A stretch of 64,000 bases of DNA from Burkholderia pseudomultivorans (GCF_001718415.1 NZ_CP013378.1:992001-1056000); one strand, 5' to 3'. Counted from the first letter of the stretch, positions 53,599 to 63,247 are shown. Program-made: numbers and translations. Notes: generated by a model not told the origin, from the letters alone.

Positions 53599-54978
53599 CT
53601 ACGCGTGCGTGCGCCGGCCGGCCTCCGCATCGACGTCGCGCAGCGACTTGCCGCGCGTTTCCTTCGCCAGACCGACGCAGACGATCGAGATCGCCGCCGC
53701 GACGACCAGATACAGCGCGATCGGCGTCGACGAATGATAGCGCTCCAGCAGCGACAGGCCGATCAGCGGCGCGAGCGAGCCGGCCATCAGCGGCGCGACC
53801 TGGTAGCACAGCGACAGCGCGGTGTAGCGCACGTTGGTCGGGAACATCTCGGTCATCAGCGCCGAGTACGGCGAGTACGTCATCGATTCGATGAACAGGC
53901 CCAGCACGATCGCGGCCATGATGATCCAGTCGTTGCCGGTGTCCATCATCGGGAACGCGACGAAGCCCCAGCCGGCGGTCAGCACCGCGCCCGTCAGGTA
54001 CACGGGCTTGCGGCCGACGAGGTCGGACATCAGCCCCATCAGCGGGATGAAGAAGAAATGGATCGCGTTGGCCGCGAACATCAGCTTCAGGATGCGCGTG
54101 GTGTCGGCGCCGACGACCAGTTTCAGGTACGTCAGCGAGAACGTGACGACCATGTAGTAGAGGATGTTTTCCGCGAAACGCGCGCCGATGCCGATCAATA
54201 CCTGCCGCCAGTGGAACTTCAGCACGTGGACCACGCCGAGCTGCTTTTCCTGCTTCTGCTCGCGGCGCGCCTGCGCTTCCTTGAAGATCGGCGCATCGTC
54301 GACCTTGCGGCGAATCCAGAAACCGATCAGCACCACCACCGCCGAGAACCAGAACGCCGCGCGCCAGCCCCATGACAGGAAGTCGGCTTCGGACAGCGAA
54401 CTCGACAGCACCAGCAGGATGATCGTCGCGACCAGGTTGCCGGCCGGCACGCCGGCCTGCGGCCAACTCGCCCAGTAGCCGCGACGGTTGTCCGGGCTGT
54501 GCTCGCTCACCAGCAGGATCGCGCCGCCCCACTCGCCGCCGAACGCGAAGCCCTGGATCAGGCGCAGCGTGACGAGCAGCACCGGCGCCCAGTAGCCGAT
54601 CGAATCGAAGGTCGGCAGGCACCCCATCAGGAACGTCGTGATGCCGACCACGATCAGGCTCACCTGCAACAGATACTTGCGACCGAACTTGTCGCCGTAG
54701 TAACCGAATACCAGCCCGCCGATCGGCCGCGCGGCGAAACCCACCGCGTACAGCGCGAACGCGGCGAGCAGGCCGTCGATCGGGTTGCCCGTCTTCTTGA
54801 AGAAGTGCGTGCCGAATACCAGCGCCGACGCGGTTCCGTACAGGAAGAACTCGTACCACTCCGCCACCGACCCGACCATCGACGCCGCGACGACCCGCTT
54901 CAATTCCCGCTTCGACACCGCATCCTGCACGGCCGCCGCATTGCCTGACGAGACTGCTTCGCCGACCTGACTTGTCAT
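53599..54978 (-). CDS. MFS transporter, MHS family
   Basis: 459 residues from ATG 54978 ([13 protein letters not shown]), GGAG at 10 bp. Family marks [49 protein letters not shown] and [39 protein letters not shown]. 12 TM. Divergent from the DapA-family gene, sharing operator-like sites B and C, so it should import the precursor or substrate of that lyase. Confidence 0.92.
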   Translation of the reverse strand: MTSQVGEAVSSGNAAAVQDAVSKRELKRVVAASMVGSVAEWYEFFLYGTASALVFGTHFFKKTGNPIDGLLAAFALYAVGFAARPIGGLVFGYYGDKFGRKYLLQVSLIVVGITTFLMGCLPTFDSIGYWAPVLLVTLRLIQGFAFGGEWGGAILLVSEHSPDNRRGYWASWPQAGVPAGNLVATIILLVLSSSLSEADFLSWGWRAAFWFSAVVVLIGFWIRRKVDDAPIFKEAQARREQKQEKQLGVVHVLKFHWRQVLIGIGARFAENILYYMVVTFSLTYLKLVVGADTTRILKLMFAANAIHFFFIPLMGLMSDLVGRKPVYLTGAVLTAGWGFVAFPMMDTGNDWIIMAAIVLGLFIESMTYSPYSALMTEMFPTNVRYTALSLCYQVAPLMAGSLAPLIGLSLLERYHSSTPIALYLVVAAAISIVCVGLAKETRGKSLRDVDAEAGRRTHA

Positions 54979-55047
54979 CTCCGTATCTCCTCTCGTTGTC
55001 TTGCATTGCCCTTGACGGACTGCCTCGCGAGTAAGCTCGCCGAAAGA

Positions 55048-55060
55048 TTTTATACAATAT
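55048..55060. promoter_or_regulatory. FCD-GntR operator candidate, site B
   Basis: TTTTATACAATAT; the reverse complement ATATTGTATAAAA is identical to 13 bases of site C. 70 bp upstream of the transporter start. Confidence 0.6.
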
Positions 55061-55355
55061 CCAATACGCAATCCATGGAATCTCAAAAATGCATTCGGCG
55101 GAAATGCGACAGGCCGGGAGGACAACTCGCCACCGGGCGGATGGGCCGCGAAAGGACCGCTTCGTGGGGAGACGAACATGCTGCGTGGGTACGCTGGCGC
55201 CGATCCGGTCGGGCTCGCGGGGCCATTGACCCCGCCGGAACACCCGCGTGCCGGCCGTCTCATGACCACCGCCCTGCCCCGCCACAGGCCGCTGTGACAG
55301 GGCTCCCCGCCCGCTTTCCATCTACCGAACCACCCGCCTCGTCACGCCCTTTTTA

Positions 55356-55372
55356 TTTTATATTGTATAAAA
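55356..55372. promoter_or_regulatory. FCD-GntR operator candidate, site C
   Basis: TTTTATATTGTATAAAA is a perfect palindrome with 7-bp arms and a 3-bp centre, in an AT-rich island, 193 bp before the DapA-family start. Confidence 0.62.
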
Positions 55373-55564
55373 TATGCGAACTGGCTAGAATGACCTCGTC
55401 GATGGCTGACTCTCGGGCGAAACCGGAGGCGCGTTTCGGCACCGAGGCAAACAAGCGGTGGCAGACCGCCGTCCGGATCGCACCGGCGATGACGAAACGG
55501 CGAGTGCGCGTCCAGCCCAAGTTGCCAGCAATGGCGGTTGACCCTATCTGAATGAGGAAACGAG

Positions 55565-56506
55565 ATGAGCGACAACATTTTTACCGGCACCATTCCGGCC
55601 CTGATGACTCCGTGCACCGCTGACCGTCAGCCGGATTTCGACGCGCTGGTGAAGAAGGGCAAGGAGCTGGTGGCACTCGGCATGCGCGCGGTGGTGTACT
55701 GCGGCTCGATGGGCGACTGGCCGCTGCTGACCGAAGCGCAGCGTCAGGAAGGCGTTGCGCGCCTGGTCGAAGCAGGCGTGCCGACCATCGTCGGCACGGG
55801 CGCGGTGAACTCGAAGGAAGCCGTGTCGCACGCCGCGCATGCCGCGAAGGTCGGCGCACACGGCCTGATGGTGATTCCGCGCGTGCTGTCGCGCGGCGCG
55901 TCGCCGGCCGCGCAGAAGGCGCACTTCGCCGCGATCCTGAACGCCGCGCCGAACCTGCCGGCCGTGATCTACAACAGCCCGTACTACGGCTTCGCGACCC
56001 GCGCCGACCTGTTCTTCGAACTGCGTCGTCAGCACCCGAACCTGATCGGCTTCAAGGAATTCGGCGGCGCCGCCGACATGCGCTATGCGGCCGAGAACAT
56101 CACGTCGCAGGACGACAGCGTGACGCTGATGGCCGGCGTCGACACGCAGGTGTTCCACGGCTTCGTGAACTGCGGCGCCGCCGGCGCGATCACCGGGATC
56201 GGCAACGCGCTGCCGCGCGAAGTGCTGCAACTGGTCGATCTGTGCAAGAAGGCCGCGCAGGGTGACGCGGTGGCGCGCGTGCGTGCGAAGGAACTGGAAT
56301 CGGCGCTGGCCGTGCTGTCGTCGTTCGACGAAGGCTGCGACCTCGTCCTGTTCTACAAGCATCTGATGGTGCTGAACGGCGACAAGGAATACACGCTGCA
56401 CTTCAACGAAACCGATGCGCTCAGCGACGCGCAACGCAACTACGCGGAAACGCAGTACACGCTGTTCCGCAACTGGTATGCAAACTGGTCGAAGACTATC
56501 GCCTAA
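55565..56506 (+). CDS. DapA/NanA-family lyase (dihydrodipicolinate-synthase-like)
   Basis: Class I aldolase-type enzyme, TIM barrel. 313 residues. Schiff-base Lys164 in IGFKEFGG, catalytic Tyr136 in VIYNSPYYG, and the phosphate-loop-like GSMGDWPLLTEAQR at about 47-60 (GTTGE in DapA, here Gly-Ser-Met-Gly-Asp). The loss of that GTTGE argues against lysine biosynthesis. In related bacteria such copies act on pyrroline-4-hydroxy-2-carboxylate, keto-sugar acids or 2-oxo acids. Controlled presumably by the FCD GntR. Followed by a strong terminator. Confidence 0.91.
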   Translation: MSDNIFTGTIPALMTPCTADRQPDFDALVKKGKELVALGMRAVVYCGSMGDWPLLTEAQRQEGVARLVEAGVPTIVGTGAVNSKEAVSHAAHAAKVGAHGLMVIPRVLSRGASPAAQKAHFAAILNAAPNLPAVIYNSPYYGFATRADLFFELRRQHPNLIGFKEFGGAADMRYAAENITSQDDSVTLMAGVDTQVFHGFVNCGAAGAITGIGNALPREVLQLVDLCKKAAQGDAVARVRAKELESALAVLSSFDEGCDLVLFYKHLMVLNGDKEYTLHFNETDALSDAQRNYAETQYTLFRNWYANWSKTIA

Positions 56507-56558
56507 GCGCGGCCGCGCGGTGCAGTATGAGGCGCGGCCGTGAAAAGGCCGCGTGAAG

Positions 56559-56590
56559 AAAAAGCCACGGAGCGATTCGTGGCTTTTTTG
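56559..56590. terminator. bidirectional terminator between convergent genes
   Basis: AAAAAGCCACG (56559-56569) pairs with CGTGGCTTTTT (56578-56588) with an 8-nt loop and T-runs on both strands. It is placed between the DapA-family gene and the minus-strand hydrolase. A GC hairpin (CGCGGCC/GGCCGCG) precedes it at 56534-56553. Confidence 0.85.
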
Positions 56591-56656
56591 TTTACGCGTT
56601 CGCGGCAGGCCGGCAACGCCGTGATCCACGCCGCTCGGCTATGCAGCACGCCCTCC

Positions 56657-57781
56657 TCACCCGCCCACCGCCGGCACAATCCCCGGCAACGCGCACAACG
56701 CCCGATCCAGCACCTGCCGCGTGCGCAGCCACGCAATCTCGCGCCAGTCGGAATCGGCCGGCAGGAACGCATCGAACAGCGCGCGCTTGATCCGCCTGCC
56801 GAGTGCATCGTGCGGATCGCCATGCAGATGCAGCCAGTGATCGTCGCGCAGCGCCGTATGCATCGGCATTTCCGGCAATGTCCCGCATTCGATCACGAGT
56901 TGCATCAGGTGCGTGTCGGGCAACGCATCGAGCATCGCCTGCGACGTATAGCCGGTCGCGCGCGCCGCCACGCCGGTATCGCTGACCGCCGCATCCGGCG
57001 CGGTCAGCAGCGTATAGAGCCACGGACCGAACAGCTTTTCGGCATCGCCGAGCGCCGGGTAGCGCGCCTGCGCGATCGCCATCAGCATCGGATGCCCGAA
57101 CGGCCCCGCGCCGGTGTGCAGGTCGAACGCGATCGCAACCTGCGCGGGCCGCACATGCTGCGCGACGATGCCACGCAACGTGCGGTTCGACCAGGTCGCG
57201 CGCTGTCCACCGTAGAAAAGGCCGTCGGCATGCCGGTACTGGCCCGCGCCGAGCAGCGCCTGATAGCCAGGCCAGCCGAGCGAACGCAGATGCGCGTCGA
57301 GCCGCTGGTCCGCCGACCGACGCTCCGGGCCGTCGAAATCGCGGCACGTATAGATGTCGTGGATCGATTCGTAACCCGAATTGACCGGCAGCGCGGCGTC
57401 GAAATCCACATAGTTGCGGTTCAGGTCGACGTTGTCTTCATTGACGCGCCGCACCCATGCGGTGCCCCACGGATTGATCAGATGAATCAGCAGCACGGCC
57501 ACGCCGGGCGGCAGCGCGCGACCGGACAGTTCGTGCAGCCATTCCGTCTGGCACGTGGATCCGTAATAGCCTTCGACACCGTGCGTGCCGGACACGACCG
57601 CCAGCACGCGGCGCGCGTCACGCGGGCCGAGCCACGCGACGTCGGTCGCAAGCGGCTCGCCCGCCGGCCCGGCCAGCGGATGCGGATGGCTCGTCACCGT
57701 CGCGCCGGCCGCTTCGGCCGTCTGCAGGAATTGCGTGCGTTGCCGCGTGAAATCGGCATCGGCCGGAAAACCGTACTTCAT
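56657..57781 (-). CDS. DUF2817/M14-like metallo-hydrolase
   Basis: 374 residues. Zinc-type motifs of the M14 (carboxypeptidase/aspartoacylase) fold: SGTHGVEGYYGS (HxxE) near residue 65, HLINPWGTAWVRRVNEDNVDLNRNY near 99-123, and FDLHTGAGPFGHP near 215-228. The length is normal for DUF2817. 76 bp after, and co-oriented with, the VanB-like reductase, so probably the third gene of the oxygenase operon; hydrolysis of an amide substrate or product is inferred from the fold and context. Confidence 0.82.
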   Translation of the reverse strand: MKYGFPADADFTRQRTQFLQTAEAAGATVTSHPHPLAGPAGEPLATDVAWLGPRDARRVLAVVSGTHGVEGYYGSTCQTEWLHELSGRALPPGVAVLLIHLINPWGTAWVRRVNEDNVDLNRNYVDFDAALPVNSGYESIHDIYTCRDFDGPERRSADQRLDAHLRSLGWPGYQALLGAGQYRHADGLFYGGQRATWSNRTLRGIVAQHVRPAQVAIAFDLHTGAGPFGHPMLMAIAQARYPALGDAEKLFGPWLYTLLTAPDAAVSDTGVAARATGYTSQAMLDALPDTHLMQLVIECGTLPEMPMHTALRDDHWLHLHGDPHDALGRRIKRALFDAFLPADSDWREIAWLRTRQVLDRALCALPGIVPAVGG

Positions 57782-57857
57782 CGTCGAATCCTCATGATTC
57801 GTGCGGCAGGCTGCACCGCGCTTCGCCTGTTCGGCGCGAACGCGCCGCCGTCTCGCA

Positions 57858-59009
57858 TCAGCGGCGCGCGCATGGCAGATCGAGCGTCACCGCGCCGGTC
57901 GGTCGCGCGCAGCACAGCAGCACCGAACCTTCGGGCGGCGGCGACAGCGGCTCTTCGTCATATGCGACGCTGCCGGACAGCAGCGGCGTCATGCACGCAT
58001 TGCACAGGCCGGCGCGGCAGTTGAACGTCGGCGCGTAGCCGGCCTGCTCGGCCATTTCGAGCAGCGTTCCGTGCTCCGGCCGCCAGTGTATCGGCTCGCC
58101 GTGCGGCGCGAAACGCACGGTGATCGCGTCGCCGGCGACATCGGCGGGCTCGGCATTCGCCCGCTCGCCGGCCGCTGCAACCTCGGCCCGCGATGCGTCT
58201 ACCTCGCTGTCGAGCACCGTCGCCGGCCCGAAAAATTCATAACGAATCCGCTCGCGCGCGACGCCCAGCCCGCGCAGCAGGCGCCAGTTCGCCTGCATGA
58301 AACCGGGCGGCCCGCACAGGTACACGTCGTAGTCGTCGAGCGGCAGCAGCGATTGCAGCAGCTCGCGCGTCACGATCCCGCGACTGTCGAAGCCGCCGCG
58401 CGCGAGATCGTCTTCGCGTGGCTGCCGGTAGCAGACGTGGACGTCGATGCCGTCCCGCGTCGCGGCCAGCGCGCGCACTTCGTCCGCGAACGCATGGACT
58501 GCTCCGTGCTCGCATGCGTGAATGAAATGCACGCGCCGCTGCGACGCGCGCGACAGCCGATACAGCATGCTGACGAGCGGCGTCACGCCGACCCCGCCGC
58601 TCATCAGCACGACGGGCCGCTCGCTGCGTTCGTCGCACACAAACGCGCCGGCCGGGCCGGCCAGCTCGAGTTCGTCATCGACGTCGACGTTCGCGTGCAG
58701 ATACGTGGAGCCGCGCCCCGGCGGCACGTCGCCGCCGCCCGCCTCGCGCTTGACCGAGATGCGCCAGCGCGTCGTGTCGGCCGGGTCGCCGGACAGGCTG
58801 TAGTGACGCAGCACACGCTCGCCGTCCGGCAGCGTCAGCCGCAGCACGACGAACTGGCCGGGCGTGAACGCAAGCGACCGCGTGCCGTCCACCGGCACGA
58901 GCTCGAACGATACGATCGCACTGCTCTCGCGTATCCGTCGCGCGACGCGAAAGCGCTCGAACCGGTCCGGCGCGGCCGCCTGCCCGGCAATCAAACCGGC
59001 GTCGACCAT
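57858..59009 (-). CDS. oxygenase reductase, VanB-like (FNR domain plus plant-type [2Fe-2S])
   Basis: NAD(P)H to Rieske electron transfer. 383 residues from ATG 59009, one base after the oxygenase stop; an in-frame ATG at 59033 would overlap that gene. Flavin-binding RHYSLSG, NAD-binding SGGVGVTPLVSMLYRL and YDVYLCGPPGFMQAN, then a C-terminal ferredoxin with CRAGLCNACMTPL and CCARP. That is the VanB order, but it is longer than the usual ~320 residues because of an extended N-terminus and an alanine-rich linker (about 265-295). Confidence 0.92.
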   Translation of the reverse strand: MVDAGLIAGQAAAPDRFERFRVARRIRESSAIVSFELVPVDGTRSLAFTPGQFVVLRLTLPDGERVLRHYSLSGDPADTTRWRISVKREAGGGDVPPGRGSTYLHANVDVDDELELAGPAGAFVCDERSERPVVLMSGGVGVTPLVSMLYRLSRASQRRVHFIHACEHGAVHAFADEVRALAATRDGIDVHVCYRQPREDDLARGGFDSRGIVTRELLQSLLPLDDYDVYLCGPPGFMQANWRLLRGLGVARERIRYEFFGPATVLDSEVDASRAEVAAAGERANAEPADVAGDAITVRFAPHGEPIHWRPEHGTLLEMAEQAGYAPTFNCRAGLCNACMTPLLSGSVAYDEEPLSPPPEGSVLLCCARPTGAVTLDLPCARR

Positions 59010-59010
59010 G

Positions 59011-60060
59011 TCATCGCCCCGCGTCGCATGCAACGGCCGCGGCCGCCTGTTCCGCTTCGATCATCTGGCCGAGCGCACGCCGGAACCGCAGCGGCCCGGA
59101 ATCGATCGCGAGATCGATATTCGGCTTGCGCCGGCGCGCCATGCCTGCGTGCACGGCGGCCAGCACCGCGCGATCCTCCTCGAACGCATGGCGCACGTCC
59201 TCGTCGAACGCGCGCGACACCTGCTCGTCGCCCGGCGCGAAATTGCGCGTCTGGAACCAGAAGTAGCGTGTCTGCGATTCGTCGACCGGCGTCATGAAGT
59301 TGTACGAGTTCATCAGGAACACGTCGGGATGCGCGACGCCATCGTCGCTGCCGGTGCCGGCCGGCGCGAAGATCGCCTTGATCACGGCGACCGACGGAAA
59401 CCGCACCTCGTAGTGCTGCTTGCGATCGCAGCGCCCTGCGAAGCGAACGAATTTCGCATAGAACGGTGCAACGTCGACATCGCGCATCCAGCGCGACACG
59501 GTCACGCCGTTTGCCGCGACGCTCGTCTTCAGCGGTTCGGATTCGCACGCGGCATTGCCGAACGACGACCGATGCACCCACGCGACATGCGACGGATCGA
59601 GCAGGTTGTCGGTCATGTACAGGTAATGGCAATCGACGGTCATCGCGTCGCCGCGATTGAGGCCCCAGGCCGGATCGTCCCATTCGTCGATCGTCAGCAG
59701 CGCGTCGGGATCCGCGGCCGCCTCGTCGCCCATCCACACCCACACGAGCCCATAGCGTTCAGCCACCGGATACCGCCGCACCACCGCCTGCGCCGGAATC
59801 CGCGCCGAACCGGGCGCGCGCACGCACGCGCCCGAGCAGTCGAAGGTCAGCCCGTGGTAACCGCATTCGACGTCATCGCCCGTCAGCCGGCCCATCGACA
59901 GCGGCAGCATCCGGTGCGGACACGCATCCTCGAGCGCCACCGGCGTGCCGTCGGCCTTGCGATACAGCACGATGCGCTCGCCGAGCATCGTCACCGGCGT
60001 CAGCGCGCGCGTGACGTCCTTGTCCCATCCCGCGACATACCAAGCGTTTCTCAAAAACAT
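59011..60060 (-). CDS. Rieske oxygenase, VanA-like
   Basis: 349 residues, the length of vanillate O-demethylase oxygenases. Rieske ligands Cys47, His49 (CPHR) and Cys66, His69 (CGYHG); mononuclear iron site NLLDPSHVAWVH with Asp, His, His spacing. First gene of the 60060-56657 minus-strand set, paired one base apart with its reductase. Divergent from the LysR gene at 60223; TTTAG-N5-CTAAA lies in the 162-bp gap. VanA relatives demethylate or hydroxylate aromatic and other ring compounds; the substrate is unknown. Confidence 0.93.
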   Translation of the reverse strand: MFLRNAWYVAGWDKDVTRALTPVTMLGERIVLYRKADGTPVALEDACPHRMLPLSMGRLTGDDVECGYHGLTFDCSGACVRAPGSARIPAQAVVRRYPVAERYGLVWVWMGDEAAADPDALLTIDEWDDPAWGLNRGDAMTVDCHYLYMTDNLLDPSHVAWVHRSSFGNAACESEPLKTSVAANGVTVSRWMRDVDVAPFYAKFVRFAGRCDRKQHYEVRFPSVAVIKAIFAPAGTGSDDGVAHPDVFLMNSYNFMTPVDESQTRYFWFQTRNFAPGDEQVSRAFDEDVRHAFEEDRAVLAAVHAGMARRRKPNIDLAIDSGPLRFRRALGQMIEAEQAAAAVACDAGR

Positions 60061-60165
60061 CCGGTTCTCCTGTGGTCCGGAGCCTCGCGCCCCGGTCTCA
60101 ATGCCGTAGACGAAAGCATAAGAAACCCGGTCACGAAAGAATAGCTACCCACAACTGATCGATGC

Positions 60166-60180
60166 TTTAGTATCTCTAAA
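60166..60180. promoter_or_regulatory. GcvA-like LysR operator candidate 1 (TTTAG-N5-CTAAA)
   Basis: TTTAGTATCTCTAAA has perfect 5-bp arms. It lies 43 bp before the LysR start and 106 bp before the divergent oxygenase start. The same element recurs at 62144 and 63248. Confidence 0.58.
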
Positions 60181-60222
60181 ACGACTTTCGTCCAGCTTCA
60201 CGCTTTTGCGGGATCCATCGCC

Positions 60223-61176
60223 ATGAGTACGCTTCCTCCGTTGCGCGCGTTGCAGGTCTTCGAGGCCGTCGGCCGCTGCGGCGGCATCGCCGAGGCCGCC
60301 AAACGCCTCGGCATTTCGGCGGGCGCCGTCAGCCAGCAGATGAAACTGCTCGAGGACACGCTCGGCCTCAGCCTGCTCGAGAAGGACGGCAAGCGGCTGC
60401 GGCTCACGACGGCCGGGCGCCGCTATCACGAGCGCTGCGCGGATGCGTTCGAGCGGCTGCGCATCGCGCACGCGGAAGTCGAGCGCGCGCGGCACGACCG
60501 CAACCTGCGGATCAGCGCGCTACCGTCGCTGCTGTCGAAATGGCTCGCGCCGCGCGTGATCGAATGGCAACGCGCGTACCCGGAACTGAGCGTCTATCTC
60601 GACGGCACGCATGCCGAGCCGTCTCCGGACGGCTGCGAGATCGATTTCCGGATCAGCTACGGCGATCGCGTCGCGGACGTCGACAACGCGATCGAACTGT
60701 TTCGCGACGCGGTGGTGCCCGCCTGCAGCCCGCAGCTGCTGCGCGAGTGCGCGCCGCTCGAGACGCCGGCCGACCTGCTGCCGCTCCCGTTGATCGCGAT
60801 CGACTGGCAGCCGAAGTTCGCATCGCCGCCGTCGTGGCAGGACTGGTTCGACGCACACGGCGTGGACGCCTCGGCGGCCTCGCCGGTGCGCCTCGCGTTG
60901 TCGTTGTCGAGCATCGCGATCCAGGCCGCGATCGACGGCCACGGCTTCGTGCTCGCGCAGTCGTCGATGATCTGCGACGACGTCGCGGCCGGACGGCTCG
61001 TCGTGCCGATCGCGTCGGGGCTGCCGCTGCCGTGGCCGTACTTCGTCGCGTGGAAGAAAAGCGCGTTCGACAAGCCGGAATGCCGCAACTTTCATCGCTG
61101 GCTGCTGACGCGCGCACGCGAGCAGCAGGAAGTCAGCGATCGCCTGGTTGCGACCAGCGCGACCGGAACGGTGTAG
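60223..61176 (+). CDS. LysR-family (GcvA-like) regulator of the VanA-like operon
   Basis: 317 residues beginning MSTLPPLRALQVFEAVGR, the GcvA group start. HTH GGIAEAAKRLGISAGAVSQQMKLLEDTLGLSLLEKDGKRLRLTTAG, effector domain from about 92 (LRISALPSLLSKWLAPRVIEW). Divergent from the Rieske gene and related to the LysR at 62303 (shared PPLRALQ and AGAVSQQ). Its stop is 60 bp from that of the binding protein on the other strand. Confidence 0.92.
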   Translation: MSTLPPLRALQVFEAVGRCGGIAEAAKRLGISAGAVSQQMKLLEDTLGLSLLEKDGKRLRLTTAGRRYHERCADAFERLRIAHAEVERARHDRNLRISALPSLLSKWLAPRVIEWQRAYPELSVYLDGTHAEPSPDGCEIDFRISYGDRVADVDNAIELFRDAVVPACSPQLLRECAPLETPADLLPLPLIAIDWQPKFASPPSWQDWFDAHGVDASAASPVRLALSLSSIAIQAAIDGHGFVLAQSSMICDDVAAGRLVVPIASGLPLPWPYFVAWKKSAFDKPECRNFHRWLLTRAREQQEVSDRLVATSATGTV

Positions 61177-61236
61177 CACGGACCACGCCGCTCTGCGTCC
61201 GACGCGTGAAGCGGCACGTAGCGGAACCGGCGCCGG

Positions 61237-62010
61237 CTACGGATTCGACTGTTCGATATCGAAATAGCGGCGCTCCAGCCGGCGCAGCGTGCCGTCCTGG
61301 TTCATCGCCGCGATCGCCCCGTCGATCCTGTCGCGCAGCGCGCCGTCGTCCTTGCGCAAGCCGATCGCCACGCCTTTGCCGAGCGTCTTCTCGTCGACGA
61401 CCGGCTCGCCGAGGAACACGTAGCCGGCGCCTTGCGGCGTCTTCAGAAACCCTTCGCTGGCCGCGACCATGTCGGTCAGTGTCACGTCGAGCCGGCCCGC
61501 GCGCAGGTCGTTGTTGACGAGTTCCTGGTTCGCATACGACACGACCTCGATGCCGGCGGGGGCCCAGTAGGTGCGCGCATAGGTCTCCTGCGTCGAGCCC
61601 TGCGCGACGCCGACGCGCTTGCCGCGCAGCGACGCGACGGTCGGCTTGATATCGCGGCCGCGCAGGCCGACCAGGCGGCTCGGCGTATTGAACAGCGACG
61701 TGGAGAACGCAAGCTGCGTCTCGCGTTGCGGCGTGACCGACAGCGCGGACAGGATCGCATCGAACTTGCGGCCCTTGAGCGCCGGGATGATTCCGTCGAA
61801 TGCCGTCTCGACCCACACGCATCGTGCATTCAGGCGACGGCAGATCTCGTTGCCGACGTCGATGTCGAAACCGACGAGCTGCCCCGACGGCGCTTTGGAT
61901 TCGAACGGCGCGTAGGACGGATCGACGCCGAAACGAAGGCGTGTCGCGTCGCCCGCATGGGCGGCAGCAGCGGCCATCAGCATGGCCAGACCGGCAATGG
62001 TTTTTTTCAT
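61237..62010 (-). CDS. periplasmic amino-acid-binding protein (HisJ/ArgT type)
   Basis: 257 residues from ATG 62010 (MKKTIAGLAMLMAAAAAHAG; AGGAG 6 bp away). Signal peptide of about 19 residues, not a lipoprotein. Mature SBP family 3 with LRFGVDPSYAPFESKAPSGQLVGFDIDVGNEICRRL and GIIPALKGRKFDAILSALSVTPQRETQLAFSTSL, typical of lysine/arginine/ornithine/histidine binding proteins. There is no permease or ATPase beside it, so it is either an orphan or serves a transporter elsewhere. Divergent from the second GcvA-like LysR gene (292 bp). Confidence 0.92.
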   Translation of the reverse strand: MKKTIAGLAMLMAAAAAHAGDATRLRFGVDPSYAPFESKAPSGQLVGFDIDVGNEICRRLNARCVWVETAFDGIIPALKGRKFDAILSALSVTPQRETQLAFSTSLFNTPSRLVGLRGRDIKPTVASLRGKRVGVAQGSTQETYARTYWAPAGIEVVSYANQELVNNDLRAGRLDVTLTDMVAASEGFLKTPQGAGYVFLGEPVVDEKTLGKGVAIGLRKDDGALRDRIDGAIAAMNQDGTLRRLERRYFDIEQSNP

Positions 62011-62143
62011 GTGTGCTCCTGGGGACTCGGGCGGGCCCGGCGCGCATTGGCATGGGTTGCGCATCGGCCGATGAGGTGAAACGACCGGACCAAGCTTAAA
62101 AATCCACAATTGCGCCGAACAGGGGCCTTGTGCTGTGCATCGC

Positions 62144-62158
62144 TTAAGTTTTTCTAAA
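62144..62158. promoter_or_regulatory. GcvA-like LysR operator candidate 2
   Basis: TTAAGTTTTTCTAAA: same 5-5-5 layout as 60166 with one arm mismatch. It sits between the binding protein gene and the LysR gene at 62303. Over 12 bases (AGTTTTTCTAAA) it is identical to the reverse complement of the site at 63248. Confidence 0.58.
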
Positions 62159-62302
62159 ATCACGCAATCGTCTGCGGAATCCGCAGCGGCGTACGGCCGG
62201 TCCGACGCAGGATAGCGACGAAGCGCTGGACAATCGCGCGATCCGCCGCCGAGAATACCGTTCGCTCCGCGCCACGCCCCATGTCGTTACAGGATCGACG
62301 GA

Positions 62303-63232
62303 ATGAACCGTTTGCCGCCCTTGCGCGCCCTACAGGCGTTCGATGCCGTCGTTCGTAACGGCAACGTGATGACCGCCGCCGAATCGCTGCATGTCACGCC
62401 TGGCGCCGTCAGCCAGCAGATCCGCGTGCTGGAGGAATTCCTCGGCATCGTGCTGTTCGACCGCGAGAGCAGCGGCCTGCGCCCGACGGAACTCGGCCGG
62501 CTCTATCACCGGCACATCGCGCGCGGCTTCGAATGCTTTCATGCCGGGCAGGCGGCGCTGCACGCCACGCGCGAGGCACCGCAGCTCACGCTCAGCACCT
62601 TCCCTTCCGTGGCCACGCACTGGTTCGCCGCCAGGATCGAAAAATGGCGCGCGCGGTCTGCAGCGGTGCGCGTACACGTCGAGGCGACCGATCGCGAGCC
62701 GAAACGCGGCGAGCATCACGCCGATTTCCGCATGACCTACGGCAAGCCGCCCACCGACGGCACGCCCTGCCGCCTGCTGTTCGTCGATCGCGTGATGCCG
62801 GTGTGTGCGCCGTCGCTGCTTCGCGCGGCCCAGCCGCTCGCGCAGCCGGCGGATCTGCTGCACTACCCGCTGGTCCATGTCGAATGGGGCTGGGCCGATT
62901 TGTCGCCGCCCACCTGGGCGAACTGGTTCGCCGCGACGGGCGTGCCCGTTCCCGATACGCTCGCGCCGCTCAGCTATTCGCTGTCCTCGATGGCGATCGA
63001 CGCGGCGGTCGGCGGGCGCGGCGTCACGCTCGGGCAAGGGCTGTTCGCCGCCGACGGCCTCAGATCCGGCCAGCTCGTCGCGCCGTTCAAGGTGTCGCTG
63101 CCGATGCCGCGCCCCTACTATCTGGTCTGGCAGCCAGGCACGCTCGACCTGCCCGGCGCGCAGCCCTTTCTCGACTGGCTCGTCGAGGAAGTCGAACAGA
63201 CCGTTCGCGACATCGACGCGGCATTCGATTGA
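62303..63232 (+). CDS. LysR-family (GcvA-like) regulator upstream of the ammonia-lyase-family gene
   Basis: 309 residues beginning MNRLPPLRALQAFDAVVRNG. HTH NVMTAAESLHVTPGAVSQQIRVLEEFLGIVLFDRESSGLRPTELG; effector domain from about 94 (LTLSTFPSVATHWFAARIEKW). Related to 60223. Divergent from the binding protein and 176 bp upstream of the lyase-family gene, with a candidate operator on each side, so it likely controls both. Confidence 0.92.
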   Translation: MNRLPPLRALQAFDAVVRNGNVMTAAESLHVTPGAVSQQIRVLEEFLGIVLFDRESSGLRPTELGRLYHRHIARGFECFHAGQAALHATREAPQLTLSTFPSVATHWFAARIEKWRARSAAVRVHVEATDREPKRGEHHADFRMTYGKPPTDGTPCRLLFVDRVMPVCAPSLLRAAQPLAQPADLLHYPLVHVEWGWADLSPPTWANWFAATGVPVPDTLAPLSYSLSSMAIDAAVGGRGVTLGQGLFAADGLRSGQLVAPFKVSLPMPRPYYLVWQPGTLDLPGAQPFLDWLVEEVEQTVRDIDAAFD

Positions 63233-63247
63233 ACGCCGCGCGCCGCG

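Larger units (their letters stand above)
54979..55564. other. 586-bp divergent regulatory region
   Basis: Between the MHS transporter (minus) and the DapA-family gene (plus). Contains sites B (55048-55060) and C (55356-55372) for the FCD regulator and is AT-rich only around them. No convincing gene. Confidence 0.55.
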
